Part shown: in pieces, positions 34,640 to 46,217 of the stretch
Layout: each line of letters opens with the position of its first letter
Position numbering within the stretch: position 1 is the stretch's first letter
NCBI GenBank assembly: GCA_016987375.1
Contig: PJRA01000361.1
Coordinates: 159,918-214,749, forward strand
Source of the DNA: Brachionus koreanus
Lineage: Eukaryota > Rotifera > Eurotatoria > Ploima > Brachionidae
Length of the DNA: 54,832 nucleotides
Reading direction: 5' to 3'
Notes under the pieces: model-generated
Seen by the model: only the letters and a program-made list of their open reading frames with translations
Told to the model about the DNA's origin: nothing
Database searches by the model: none
Program-made: the position numbers and the translations under genes

Positions 34640-34935
34640 GGTCTTAATAATCGACACTCTTCTATCCTTTTGGATAATGGGGAGATGCTCATCTGCTTTT
34701 ACAGTGCGTGTCTATTTGAGCAACAGCTCCGATCTGACACAGTGCTTACTGCATCGCATTGATCATCTACACCGCAATTATTACCCAGTTGAAGCTAGTC
34801 CTCCATTTTTTGATGAAAGGGGTTTAAACATGCGCCCTAATGGCTTAGATATTTTGGTAATTTTCTACCTTCAGCGGGTTTTTAACCCTCGATCCTTTGC
34901 TTGCATGACTAACACAAAATAAATATAATAATAAA
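34640..34935 (+). repeat. GC-richer island, possible SINE/retroposon or LINE 3' end
   Basis: A sharply bounded block of balanced composition in A/T-rich DNA, open for 81 codons (34677-34922) without a recognisable family. It ends ACAAAATAAATATAATAATA, a microsatellite-like A/T tail of the sort retroposons leave. A true coding exon cannot be excluded. Confidence 0.35.
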
Positions 34936-35109
34936 AAAATATAATATATGGTTTCAGTTTTTAATTTCTTTTACAGTAAATATTCAAAGTTAAAATCTTT
35001 GAAAAGAGAACTATCTAATATAGAAAAAATGTTTTCAACAGACTCTATACAAACAAAAGTTTCATGATGATGAAATTTTACATTCAATGTGAAATTAATG
35101 TGAAATAAC

Positions 35110-35400
35110 ATAGCTTATGATCGACGTCTACACGATCTCTCCAATCTACCCATGTTTGTACCCATGTTAGTTTCATCTCTTTCAGATTTTTCTCGAATAT
35201 TCTCCATTATCGGTCATTTTCCAGCAATTCTCTTTCCTTGAGCTGTCCAAAATATTGTCACTCTAATACTTTTATCATTACAGCATTCTCTTTTCTTCTT
35301 ATCATTCTTTGATTTGTTTTAAAACTTTTCATGACTTTCGGATCGAAGATTCTTAAATTTTTCGTAGGCAATGTTATGTTTGATCTTTCGATCCATTTTT
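35110..35400 (-). pseudogene. RTE-like LINE 3' fragment
   Basis: Minus-strand frames give DRKIKHNIAYEKFKNLRS (the KxxIAxxxFxxLR block), and after frameshifts ENIREKSERDE and MGTNMGRLERSCR or WVQTWVDWRDRV, the last resembling the DRxxWRxLV C-terminus of RTE elements. Multiple stops. The tail end faces 35110. Confidence 0.5.
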
Positions 35401-35560
35401 TTAGGCTCGTTTTTTTGCTTTTTTTCAATGAAAACAAAATTTTTCTATAATAAAAATAATATTTTTGATTTAAGATTTGATTGAAAAAAAAATTTAAAAA
35501 AAAATTAAATTTATTTAATAATAAACAAAAAAAGTAAGCATCAAAAAGGGCTCAAAATAA

Positions 35561-35580
35561 CCTCCCCTCCCCTCCCCTCA
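35561..35580 (-). other. G-rich tract, potential quadruplex
   Basis: The complementary strand reads TGAGGGGAGGGGAGGGGAGG: three G4 runs and a G2 separated by single A. Striking in a region that is otherwise almost only A/T. Confidence 0.7.
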
Positions 35581-35599
35581 AAGTTTCTTCTATTTGTGC

Positions 35600-37161
35600 T
35601 TCCTTGTATTTGATGAAAAACATTTATTTAAAAAAAATCTTTATGTGCATTTAATTTAAAAATAAGTCTGCAACTAATTGATTAATTTATTTGTTTCCTT
35701 GTTTTTTTTGTTTTATGTTGGCTTAGACTCTAAATGATTTATTTCAATTCTAATTTAGATTTTAAAAACTAAAGGATTAACATTTTAAATTAATTTTATT
35801 ATCTAAACATAACTAGAGAAAAAAATCTCATTACTTAATTTATTTGGAGTTTGAACAGTTTTTTTATAATTATTTTGTTGTTTTTTTTTACATAATTATT
35901 TGAAAAAAAAATTTGTTTGAATTGAAACGCGTGTATTTGGACAAAATTAATGCGAATTCCACAAAAGAAATTTGCAAGTTATTTGCTATTTTTTCTCTAA
36001 CAGGTAAATTTTAGACAATCAAATTTCCAGTTTTTTTTTGTTGTGAAAATTTTACTTTGATTTATTTTTTCAATATGGAAAAGTAATTTTTTAAACTAGA
36101 AAAAATTCTTCTAGTTTTAAAAATTTTGCTTAGAGAAAATTAGTTCCAAAAAAAATTCAAAAAATGAAATAAATTAATATTTCAAAAATTTTTCATTTTT
36201 TTATTAACTATTTATTCATAAAATTAAAATAAATATCTTAGAATTAGTATTGATTTTGTGTTCAACTCACATGACTTGAGAAGTTTGGGAATTTATTTAG
36301 ACCGCTGAATTTTTTATTTAAGTGCATTCCTGAAAATTTATTTAAAATCATAATTTTTTAGCAACACCAGGATTCTTTTGAATGAGCTCTAAGTTAAAAG
36401 CTTTATTGTAAAAGCTCGATGACCTCAGTATTCCTAAAAGCAGAGACCTTTTTAACTATTTTAATCTTTAAAATTAGGCCACTATAGAGTTTTAGCTTTT
36501 CTAAAAGAATAAAATAGACTCCGAGTTTTAAGCGTACGAAACAAGCTTTTAAAATAGAAGATGATCTTGAAATTTTTATTCGAAAATCTATTGAATTTAT
36601 TATTTCAAATTTTAAGATTTTAAGTTAGATTTAAGCAAAAGGAAATTGTTTCTAAGAGAATTTTACTTTATTAGCTGTTTTTTGAATTACCACTCAAAAC
36701 CGAAGGGTTTTTTTGGCACTTGATATTACATATTTTTAGTGAAATGAATTATAAAATTTTTGAAAATTTTTTTAATTAATTTTTTTAATTAAAAAAAAGG
36801 ATTAAGCTTTTTTTTTTAAATTTTTTTCTAGAAAAATAAACAATAAGTAAATACAGTCAATCGATGTAGAATAAGTCTTTTCATTATAAAAATCTTAGAC
36901 ACTCAAAAAATTTTACTTTTTTTAGCGTGATTTTATTTTTGATTGTAGCAAACAATATATCTATCAGAGTAAAATAAAAAAAAATTATTTAATTTTTTTT
37001 TTCAATTTTATAATTAAATAAATTATTTCAGTATTTTCATTTGAGCTAAAATAAAATAAATATTTTTTAAAAAAAAGGAATTAGCTTTTTGATGAAAATT
37101 TTGTCCTTAGATTTTCGGTATAGATTTTTATTAAATTTTATAGAATGAAGTTTTTAAACTC
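35600..37161. other. AT-rich region with a half MITE end
   Basis: At 36694, CACTCAAAACCGAAGGGTTT matches the termini of the TTAA-flanked MITEs (compare CACTCAAAAACCGGATGAC at 43362, reversed). It is flanked by TTAC rather than TTAA and no partner end was found. No gene. Confidence 0.45.
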
Positions 37162-37342
37162 ATGAAATTCTTGAAGAATAATGCCATTTTAATAAAAGAA
37201 AGACTCAATAAAGATAATGGCCTACAGATTCATATTGAAGAAAACTGTTTAACAATAAGAGAACCAAATTATGTCAAATTTAATCCTGATCTAATTGAAG
37301 ATTCTTCATGTGGTCGAAAGAAAGGACTAAGTTTACATAGCT

Positions 37343-37553
37343 AAGTAAAATTTATGATCAAATTTCAAAATTTCAAACATGCTCAAAATTTATTACATGC
37401 GTAATTGATTGAATTTTTTAAACTTCACAAACCATATTTTTAAATTTGAAAAAAAAAAGGATAGCCGCGTGTAATCTTGCAAATGATTAAATTACGCATT
37501 TTAAATATTTTGAGCACATTTGAAATTTTGAAATTTGATCATAAATTTTACTT
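37343..37553. mobile_element. Palindromic 211-bp MITE inserted in the transposase pseudogene
   Basis: The left arm begins AAGTAAAATTTATGATCAAA; the right arm reads the same on the other strand for about 35 bases without mismatch, then about 30 more with a few changes (to ATGCGTAATT). A unique centre of about 80 bp contains ATAGCCGCGTGTAATC. No clear target duplication. Confidence 0.85.
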
Positions 37554-37729
37554 TGCTTTTTCCATTCCATTTCCATATCTAGATGAAGACACAATTACAA
37601 ATTAGATTTCTATCAACTTAAACAAGCCTTTAGGTATTTAGCAGATCATTATAGTGAAAAAAATCATTATGCTTGGTACTGTACTTGCAAGAATGGAGCA
37701 AGAACAGACAGATGTAGTAAGCTTAATCT

Positions 37730-38244
37730 CACAGTTGGTCAAAAGTCAAAGTCAAGTCTTTACTTTGACTTAACTCGGTCGGTCGAGATTTAGAAACAAG
37801 ATGAGAAGTAGGATTATCTGAGTTTTCCATTTTCAAATAAAAAAGATGACTAATATTTTTTAAAAAATTAATTAATATTCTAGAGGAAAAAAATTTAGAT
37901 AAAAAAATATTTTTTTATTTTTAAAATAGACCACATAAAAAGAAACAAAAATGTAAAATAATAGAGGAGATCATATTAATAATAAATAAAAAGTAAAATT
38001 AAGTGATTGTATTCTCTTTAACATCTAAATTAAAAATTTTATACATAAAGATGATATAATAGAGAAAATTAATGTTATTATAGGAGACGCTGTAAAAATT
38101 TATGTTCCAGTTAAATATTGAAATATTATAAATTTTCGAATCGTCTGAATCTCTTTTAGCTTTGAAACTCAGACTTTGACTTGAGCTTAAAATAATTGAC
38201 TAGGTCAAATTTTTATTTGAAACTTTGACTTTTGACCATCTCTG
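37730..38244. mobile_element. hAT-like MITE, 515 bp
   Basis: The left end CACAGTTGG and inverted right end CAGAGATGG fit the hAT CAGxGxTGG consensus. They are followed in both by TGGTCAAAAGTCAAAGT. The 8-bp flanks CTTAATCT and CTTTATCT match at 7 of 8, a typical hAT target duplication. The interior is A/T-rich and non-coding. It splits the transposase pseudogene. Confidence 0.8.
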
Positions 38245-38317
38245 CTTTATCTTTTATTTGAGCTATAGAATAGATCCTAATGATTTTCCCTATCCAGCTA
38301 AGTTTCAAAAGGAGTAA

Positions 38318-39407
38318 TATATTAATGTAATTTTTTAATAATCTAATGTAAATATGTAAATACAGAGATTCTGCGAATGAGGGGTCTGGGGTACACGGGA
38401 TGCTACATTTTTTTATCTGTCCTGTGCTAAAGCTTCTTTATAATAAAATAGTTTATATGAGCAGTTTTTTTTCCAAAACAAAACTTTTCGCATTAGTTCT
38501 GATTACATATGGACAGCACTGAACTTTTACAGTTAAAAGCAAAAATCGAAACCTTTTTTTTATTTTAGTTTGCAAGAAAGCTCTGGCTTTAATATCTTTC
38601 CTTAACCTTTTTGAAACAAACAATTAGTTATTATATATAGACACAACTGCTGAGTTTAGAATAGTCTGTATTCTTTTAATGCTGGCTTCTGATAATTAGT
38701 TGAGACAGACGGAAACATAGTGTTCATTATTTTTTTAAACTAACAGTGTCATTTAACTTCTTCTAACATTAAAATAAAATATTTTATTTTGAATCAAAAA
38801 TAATACCAAAAAATTTAGTTTCTTCTTGTTTAATAATTTTATTTTATATCATAAATTTATAATAAAATGACAATTATTAATCGATTTGAATCTAGTTCAA
38901 AGGAAAAAATCAATTTTTTAATAACAAATTTTTTTTTTTTATATTTTTAAATTATTTTTTATTTGTTCATAAATTAAATTTGTCAATAATTTTTTTTTCT
39001 AACAGTGCAATAATCTATTTTTCATTCGAATATTTCAGCTAAAATAATTGTAAAACTAATTAAATATTTTAAAGATATTTTAAAATTGAAATTTTTTTTT
39101 CAAAATTCAACATAATAAAAAAACGCTTTTTTTCTTTCTTGATTTTTATTCATTTAAAAGTGACAAAAAATAATAGTTATTTGATCAAATTAAAATCAAA
39201 TCAAATAGAAATTCCTAGAAAACGATGTTCAACAAAACCAAGAAATATAAGATACATAATGTAAAAGTATTCACATGGTAGTTTAGAAAATAAATTATTT
39301 AAGTAAATTGTCATAAATTTTTTATTTTCTCGTTTAATTTAATTCTTTACCTGCTCGTTTGCATTTTAAAAAATTTATTTATTTAGATGCTAAAAGACAA
39401 ATCCTAA
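38318..39407. other. AT-rich promoter-side region of the serine protease
   Basis: No coding frame. A GC-richer patch at 38365-38405 (ATGAGGGGTCTGGGGTACAC) is unassigned. Confidence 0.4.
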
Positions 39408-42400
39408 ATGCTTAAATTTGTGGAAAGTTTTAAGAAAAATAGCGCAAATAGCTTAGGAGCACAGAGTGTACAAATAGATGGGAAAAAAAAATCGTCTCGA
39501 TTGAACACAGTGAACAGAAATGAGATAGAAAACAATGTTTCAAATAGAAAAAAATTGAATAAATCTCGCAAACGCACAAGACTTTTAACTTTGAGTATTT
39601 TTTTAGTCCTGGTAGCATTGGGTGTTCTTATAGCTTTGGTATTGTGTATAGTCAATTTTAATGGAAATTTAAATTCAAAAAACATCAACTCGAATAATTC
39701 GAAAATAGAGCCTAACAAGTTGTTGAAATGCGATCAACTTGCCAATTGTGAAAAAGATTACATTTCAATTCTCATTGACAAGCAATGCTTTTGTTTGTCA
39801 GTTAAAAAAAGCAATTATCAGGAAGGAATATTATTATGTCACAAAATGCGTAGTAATGTGTTTAAATGCGAGTGTAGAATGGGCTATCGATGGTCAACAT
39901 ATGATCATATGTGCGTAGACATCAACGAGTGCCAGCTTGAAAATTTGTGTTCGGATGACATGTCAAATGGGTGCATAAACAAAAAAGGATCTTATGAATG
40001 TAACTGCAATTCTGGTTTCAGATGGTCGACTATGTTTAATACGTGTGTGGACATAAACGAATGTTTGGCCAGAAAAAGTGAACTGTGTCAAGTGAAAAAT
40101 TCAGAGTGTGTGAACACACATGGAGGCTACAAATGTGTTTGTAAGGCAGGCTATTCAATGATGTCCAACGGATCCTATTTTGACTGCAAAGACAATAATG
40201 AATGCAATGGGAACAAGAATGTTTGCACTAGCTCAACATGTCACAATCTTCCAGGCAGTTATGAATGCTGTAGTGTATTTGATGAGGAATACCAATGCAT
40301 GAATTGTGGATATCCTTATTACAAGCCCTTGTTAAATGTTACTAGTCAGAGAAGTATACCTAGGATTATTGGCGGAATAGAGAGCAATCCCCATTCATGG
40401 CCTTGGATAGTCTCTATAGGTATTAATTACAGGTATGCTAAATTTAAAATAATTGAATAGTTTACCTTCAAATTTATAATTTTTAATCTATTTTTTATTC
40501 TAATTCAAGAACCAATTTTTCTGTCCATACTTTCTTTTAGAGTTTTTCAAAAATTATAAAGTCAATTTTTAAAACTTGAGGAAATGACTAATGATTTTTT
40601 TGACTTTTGGTCTTCAATTTGAAGATTATTGAAGCAACTTTTCAACAATAAAAGAATTTATAGATTTAATTTTATAATTGAATATAGATTTACATTTGTA
40701 TGCTTCTAAAAAGACGTAGGATTTTGACGCATAAAAAATAAATTAAACCATCTCATAATGAATAAAAAGTTAAAATTTTTTAAATTAATAATGAAAGCCT
40801 AATTTATTCGCAAATAATTAACCAAAAAAATAAGAAATTTTTGATGATCATTTTAACGTCATAGAAAAACAATAAAAAAATTGTGACTATTTTGTGAAAA
40901 TCTGGATAATTTATTTATTTAATTAAAGTTTAAGTCCCATGAACAAATTGAAATTAGAAAAATGGACAGTTAATTTATATTTGTCAGATCTTCTACTTTT
41001 GATAACTGTTTAATAAAAGAAGTATTCTCTCTATCAAATATCTTATAACCTTTCCTTAAGTATTCAAAAACGCATTTAAATAATTGGTTATTAAAAATTT
41101 GTTTGACAAAGAATATTTTATGCTTATAGTAAATTTGTCTAATTGACTCCAATTTTAATGCTTTGTTCAAAGGTTTTGTTTTTGTAAATTTACTGAGTCT
41201 AATAAATCGTTTTATTAAAATATTTTGCCGTATATCAAATTCCTTTAAATTCTTTTCATTAATGATGATATTATCTAAATGATATCTAAAGAATGATTGA
41301 GAGAATTGTTTGTATAAGAAAGCTATAGTTTCTGGGTTCATTAATTTTGGTTTGCATTCAACACTATTTAGAGAGTAAAAACTCTTTTCAACTTTTTTCA
41401 TCTTATTTTCCACGAAATCCTTTATTGATTTTTGATTTCCAATGGGTAGGCCAAGATAAATCAAACTTTGTACTTTTGGAATCGTAGATCCATTTAATTT
41501 AAATTCTGTTTTAGAACTTGTACTTTTTTTTTCGAATAGGATTGATGCCGATTTAGAGGCATTAAATTCGATTTTCCAGTCATTGGCATAATTTTCACAA
41601 GCTCTTAGCAAAGTTTTAATGTGTTTTTCGGATGGTGATAATAAGACTATATCGTCACAGTAGGCAAGAACCGACAAATTTATCATTAGAAAATCTGGAT
41701 AATAAGTGACATAATGAAAATGATCTGCTTTATTACAAATTTCTTGATTTTTTGGTTAATTATTAGCGAATAAATTAGGCTTTCAATTTTATTGTCTATC
41801 TAAAAAAAATTTATCAATTAAAATGTTATAAAAAAGTATGATTATCTATTAGGTAGATCTATTTGGAATGAAAACAAAGAAACAAGAGAGGCTCGGTTAA
41901 TTTCATAATAGAGATGATTTAAGTTAACTGTGGCCACTAGATCACATGGGTACTACGGGACTTCTATTCTTTTGAACCCAAATTTCTTAATGAAAAACAA
42001 AGCTGGAAATATCTTGAGAATATAAATTGATTAAAATATTAAAGAAAGGCTTGAGATATATTGTATACAAGATCTATTTGTGATATGTGGTAAAATCCTA
42101 GCAAAAATAATATAAAAAAAGCAAAAACCAATTGTTAATTGAATCAAAATACCGATATGAATCAATCAAATCAAAATTGAAATTAACGTATTTTCACATA
42201 GGCACTCTTTTAATTAGCTATAACTCCCTTTCTTTTTCAAACTATGAGATATGTAATATTTGAAATAAAAAACTCCGTCTTTGTTAAGAAATCATAATTG
42301 AAGTTGCAAAATTAAGTTAACAATTTAATTAATTAATAACAAATGTAATATGTATAAAGGGGCCTTCGATACAGATTTCATTTTATAATATCTCCCTTAT

Positions 42401-45222
42401 TAATTCCTTCTTTATCAGAACCTATCAACAACTAAATAGGTTACCAATGTCATTTCTAAACTAATCTTTTTTTAATTTTCTTATTTCTATATTTCATTTA
42501 GATTTAATGATTTTTTAAGGAAATTTCTCCAACAATTTTATTATTACTGGTTATAATTTTGTTATCTTATTTTCAGAAGAAATGATAGTCTGACAAGTTT
42601 TTCGTGTTTATACATAAAAGTCTGAAGTTAAATTTAAAATGAAGAATTATTTCTTTATTTAAATTTTGATCAAAAAGTAATGATTTTTTAAAGAAATTTT
42701 CTCTAACAATTTTTTTCCTTCAAATTTCATCATAAAATCTTTAATTTTCAGATGATTCTGTAATGATTCGTTAAAGAATCATTGTTTTTTCATTACATTT
42801 GGGTTAACTGGGAAGTTAGTAGGGAGATAGGACACCTTATTGTTTGTGACACTTAGTTGTTGCCATGATATATCCAACTTTGTTCTGTTATTTCACACTA
42901 ATTCTAGAGATACTGCATCTAGGAGACTAAATGAAGTTTTGAATTGTTTTGCATATAAAACTAATAGTTTCATTTACCAAGAAATATGTATGCTTGCATG
43001 GAATGTTTTTTTGTAACCAAATTTGTTGATATTTATTTTACCAAGCTAGTAAAAGTGATTCAAAATTAGTAGCTAATGAATTGGAAACTGAAATAGGCTA
43101 TTTGTAACTCCTTTTTTTGAAATTGGTGTAACCATTAAAATATTAACAGTCAAAAATCGGAGGGGTCTTTTGAACCCCTTTTGTAACTTCCTTTATTCGT
43201 TTTTTATTCAATAAATTTAATCATTTTTTTATAATTTTTTTTCAATCATATCTTAAATAAAAAATATTACAAAATTATTTAATTGTTTTTAATTTAATTG
43301 TAAAAAAAGTGTTAAAAAAGATTTAAATAAAAGAGTCAAAAAAGTCATCCGGTTTTTGAGTGTTAAATATTTCTGGTTACTAATTAAAGTTTAATGAAGC
43401 ATTAAAGAACTAACGTTATGATGGAAATAAGGGCAAAATGAAAATAATTTTACATTTTTACATTGTCATATTTTTAGATTTTTTGTACAATTTTTCAGAA
43501 AATTAAAAAAAATCCTTGAAATTATTTGGTAAGCAAAAATATAATTAAAAAATTTCTTAAATATTGCACAAAAAATCTAAAAATATGAAAATGCAAAAAT
43601 GTAAAATTATTTTCATTTTGCTGAAATAAGAGTATCTTCTTCACTAAATAGGGGTTCATAAGTGACCTTTTTCAATTTCAGGAAGTGATTATATGTACTA
43701 TGTTTTGAATTTCCTTGGTGAGAATCTTGATTAGTTTTTCACCTTAGCAAAATTTTTTTGTAATAAAAATCAAATAATGTACAATTAGAGAAGGAAATAA
43801 ATATCTTTATTGAATTAGCATTATTAAATAAAATTTTGTATTTAGTTTGATGTGTTTAGGATTGAATCCAAGGAGATTTTGTATTTTTTTGGTTCTGTTG
43901 CAGCTTTGAAGCAGATAGTTCTATTTAAATGTTTTTTGATCTAAGATATATTTTGTGTTTTAGAGAAATATTTAGATAATTTAGAATGTGAAAAAAAGTT
44001 ATGCTTATGAAAAATTTGAATTTGTTTCAAATTTTACATTTGTTGGATAAACAAAAATTGGAAGTTTTCATTTTGTTCTTGTAAATACATCATTGTCGTG
44101 TTTTTATCAAAAAAGTTAATCAAAAACAAAAATTTGTCGTATGCCCAGCCTTGAAAAGTTTAGTGAAAAAATTTTTTAATCAAAAATTTAGATCATAAAA
44201 AAATTAAAAACTCAACAAAAAATTTATTCCACAATTCACCTTTCAGAAGTTTTGTTATCTTCCCAAAAAGTGAATCATTCGATTATTCTTTAAATAGAAA
44301 TTTATTTCCTTTTTTTTAAATTCTGAATTGAGCTAGACGGATTATGTAATTGCTCATGAAAAAGGTATACATTAAGCATGTTCAAATATCAGAAGAATCA
44401 CTAGAAAATTTAATATCCAATTTTCTTAAGAATAAAACAATTTATTTATTTAGATATAATTTAATCGATGTAAAAAACAATACAATTAGTGTTAAATGGA
44501 TGAATATATCGCATATATGCGGCGGTACACTGATTTCTAAGTACACTGTTTTAACAGCAGCACATTGTGTTTACAATTTAGAGGCTAGAATAAATAACAG
44601 CAAATTTAAATCAACATATTTAAAAGAAGAATATTTAACCGAATTGGCTAAGATAATAACAGTATATGCAGGCATACACGATCAAAATTTGGACAAAAAA
44701 AACGGCAATTTTTCGTTTCAAGTGAGAAAAATACACATACATTACAATTTTGACAACAAAATGCTTCTCAACGACATAGCTTTGCTAATATTGGATAAAT
44801 CTGTGCGCAAATCAAATCGTGTTAATTGGGCATGTTTGGGCAACGTGGTTAATTTTAGATATCCGCCTGTTAACACGACCATTTACGCTGCTGGATTCGG
44901 CTCAACTAATCAAAACAATTTGTTAATATCAAATTTTTTAAGACAAGTTGACTTGAAACTGTTAAAATTTTCCGATTGTGAAACTGTTACACAATCAATG
45001 ATCAGTAATCCTAATTCTCAATTTTGTGCAGGATATTTGAATGGGCTGAAAGATACGTGCACAGGCGACTCCGGTTCGCCCATTTTGTACCAATATAAGT
45101 CAAGGTGGTTCGTAATTGGTATTGTTTCATTTGGACTTGGATGTGCTCAGATATCTAAACCGGGTGTTAACACAAATGTATCATTTTATTTAAATTGGAT
45201 TAATCAAAAAATAAAAATATAG
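39408..45222 (+). CDS. Type II transmembrane serine protease with calcium-binding EGF domains
   Basis: Two exons: 39408-40432 and 44454-45222. Phase 2 joins AG|A to restore an Arg codon, giving 597 aa. A basic cytosolic tail (1-58) is followed by a membrane helix at 59-83 (LLTLSIFLVLVALGVLIALV). Then come a Cys-rich segment and cbEGF modules marked by DINEC at 171 and 215 and NNEC at 263. Activation is at R319|IIGG. The trypsin domain has its His in TAAHC (H379), Asp in LNDIALL (D449) and Ser in CTGDSGSP (S548). D542 occupies the S1-bottom position, so cleavage after Lys/Arg is expected. Gly197 (chymotrypsin numbering) is Ser. AATAAA lies 10 bp after the stop. The intron falls soon after the activation site and is 4.0 kb, full of mobile elements. 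It probably acts at the cell surface. Confidence 0.9.
40970..41690 (-). pseudogene. 5'-truncated LINE (YCDD reverse transcriptase to ORF2 end) in a protease intron
   Basis: The frame opens just before the RT catalytic box, LAYCDDIVLLSPSEKHI, then ANDWKIEFNASKSASILFEK, STIPKVQSLIYLGLPIG and a long C-terminal tail to INxx-stop. The YCDD box is intact and the frame has no stop, so insertion is fairly recent. The upstream endonuclease and most of the RT are missing. The 3' side ends in an AATTAAATAAATAAATT-type tail. Antisense to the host gene. Confidence 0.85.
43147..43362. mobile_element. piggyBac-like MITE, 216 bp, TTAA-flanked
   Basis: TTAA at 43143-43146 and 43363-43366. The left end CAGTCAAAAATCGGAGGGG and inverted right end CACTCAAAAACCGGATGAC are terminal repeats. 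The subterminal hairpin GGGGTCTTTTGAACCCC has the same position and form as in the 30324 element, and the lengths differ by 1 bp. Confidence 0.8.
43432..43622. mobile_element. Palindromic 191-bp MITE with perfect 8-bp target duplication
   Basis: GAAATAAG flanks both ends exactly (43424-43431 and 43623-43630). Terminal repeats of about 65 bp start GGCAAAATGAAAATAATTTT (left) and AGCAAAATGAAAATAATTTT (right, inverted), and stay similar through TCATATTTTTAGATTTTTTG. An 8-bp duplication suggests hAT-type mobilisation. A solo end lies at 10130. Confidence 0.88.
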
Positions 45223-45489
45223 CACTTTATTAAATAAAGATTGAAAAAAAAATAATTTCAAATAATTAATTTTTAAAAAAATTTTTAATTTATTAAAATA
45301 TAGAAAGTAAGATGAATAGATTCTTTGGTGAATTTAAAAAATGACCATGCGAATTTACTGCACCTTATACTAATTATTTTTAGATCATCAGCATGTGACC
45401 AACATGGACTTTTAAGACTTTTCAAAAGATCATTTTTTTTATATGACAAATAAAACTGGTCCCAAAACATATTCGATGTTTTGCTACCC

Positions 45490-45730
45490 TAACTCCCCCA
45501 CTTGGACCTTCGTTATTCACTGAACTCATAGGCTCTGCAAACATCGTAACACCAGTTAACTTGATTGTATTTTTTTATTACTTTATAAAATTGTATCAGA
45601 TCTCCATGTTCTCACTTTTCTTTTAGTGTCTCTAATCCCAGATTATCTAACCTTGACTCATAATTCTAAACTCCTCAATATCATTTAAAGCATATTCTCA
45701 GTCGGACATAGCCTCACCAAGTATAACCCA
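45490..45730 (-). pseudogene. CR1-like LINE C-terminal fragment
   Basis: Minus strand: YESRLDNLGLETLKEK, then with a frameshift RTWRSDTIL or GDLIQFYKVIKKYN, then NQVNWCYDV. This is the RLxxLGLxTLxxRRxRGDLIxxYK block. Truncated both sides, stops present. Confidence 0.6.
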
Positions 45731-45879
45731 CTGTTTCCATTCCATTAAAAAAAGATTAGATCCATTTGAGGCTTTGTCTTCGAGTTTTATATGATTCTAA
45801 TTTTATCAGAAGTTTATGATTTTAGATTTTGAATACAATCTTTTTCAAAAATGTGTTCATTTTAAAGGCTATATCTTGA

Positions 45880-46160
45880 CTTTAACTAGTACAAAGACAA
45901 CTAACAAAATGTGAAACAAGGCGAAACTTTCTATCAAACAGAGTAGTAATTAAATGAAATGCGCTACCAACGTCGGTTGTCTCAGCAAGCTTGATCAACC
46001 AGTTCATTTAAATCTTAAAACTAAAAAAGAAGCATGGTGTAAGCGAAAATGCAACCAAGAATGAAAAGTCTACTATAGTGGGATTCAATTAGTTATTCTG
46101 CTTGGTCAATTTAGTTAGACTAATTTGATCGTAGAAAATTACTATTATTATTATTTTTAA
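45880..46160 (+). pseudogene. CR1-like LINE 3' end with (ATT)n tail
   Basis: RRNFLSNRVVIKWNALPTSV and VSASLINQFI form the FFSxRVVxxWNxLPxxVVxA block at the ORF2 terminus. It ends in ATTACTATTATTATTATTTT at about 46138-46158, a microsatellite 3' tail. Lies head-on to the fragment at 45490. Confidence 0.7.
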
Positions 46161-46217
46161 GACTTTTTTTTTTAATTTGAACAAGATTAAGCTCAGATAA
46201 ATAAATAAATAATTTAT

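Larger units (their letters stand above)
37162..38317 (+). pseudogene. DNA-transposon transposase C-terminal pseudogene, split by two MITEs
   Basis: The N-terminal part 37162-37342 reads NNAILIKERLNKDNG and ends KKGLSLHS. After a MITE, 37565-37725 continues PFPYLDEDTITN (frameshift) FYQLKQAFRYLADHYSEK and HYAWYCTCKNGARTDRC. After a second MITE, FYLSYRIDPNDFPYPAKF ends at 38317. The YQLKQA....YH and WYCxCKxGARxxxCCxH blocks are recognisable from DDE transposases frequent in cnidarian and spiralian genomes. One of the Cys/His zinc positions is altered (RTDRCSK). Clearly dead. Confidence 0.7.

Noticed and set aside
37162..37344. Stand-alone 60-aa gene
   Set aside because: It is the 5' block of a transposase pseudogene whose continuation lies beyond an inserted MITE.
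39404..39718. Minus-strand ORFs opposite the serine protease N-terminus
   Set aside because: Antisense shadows of the transmembrane/basic region; no family signal.
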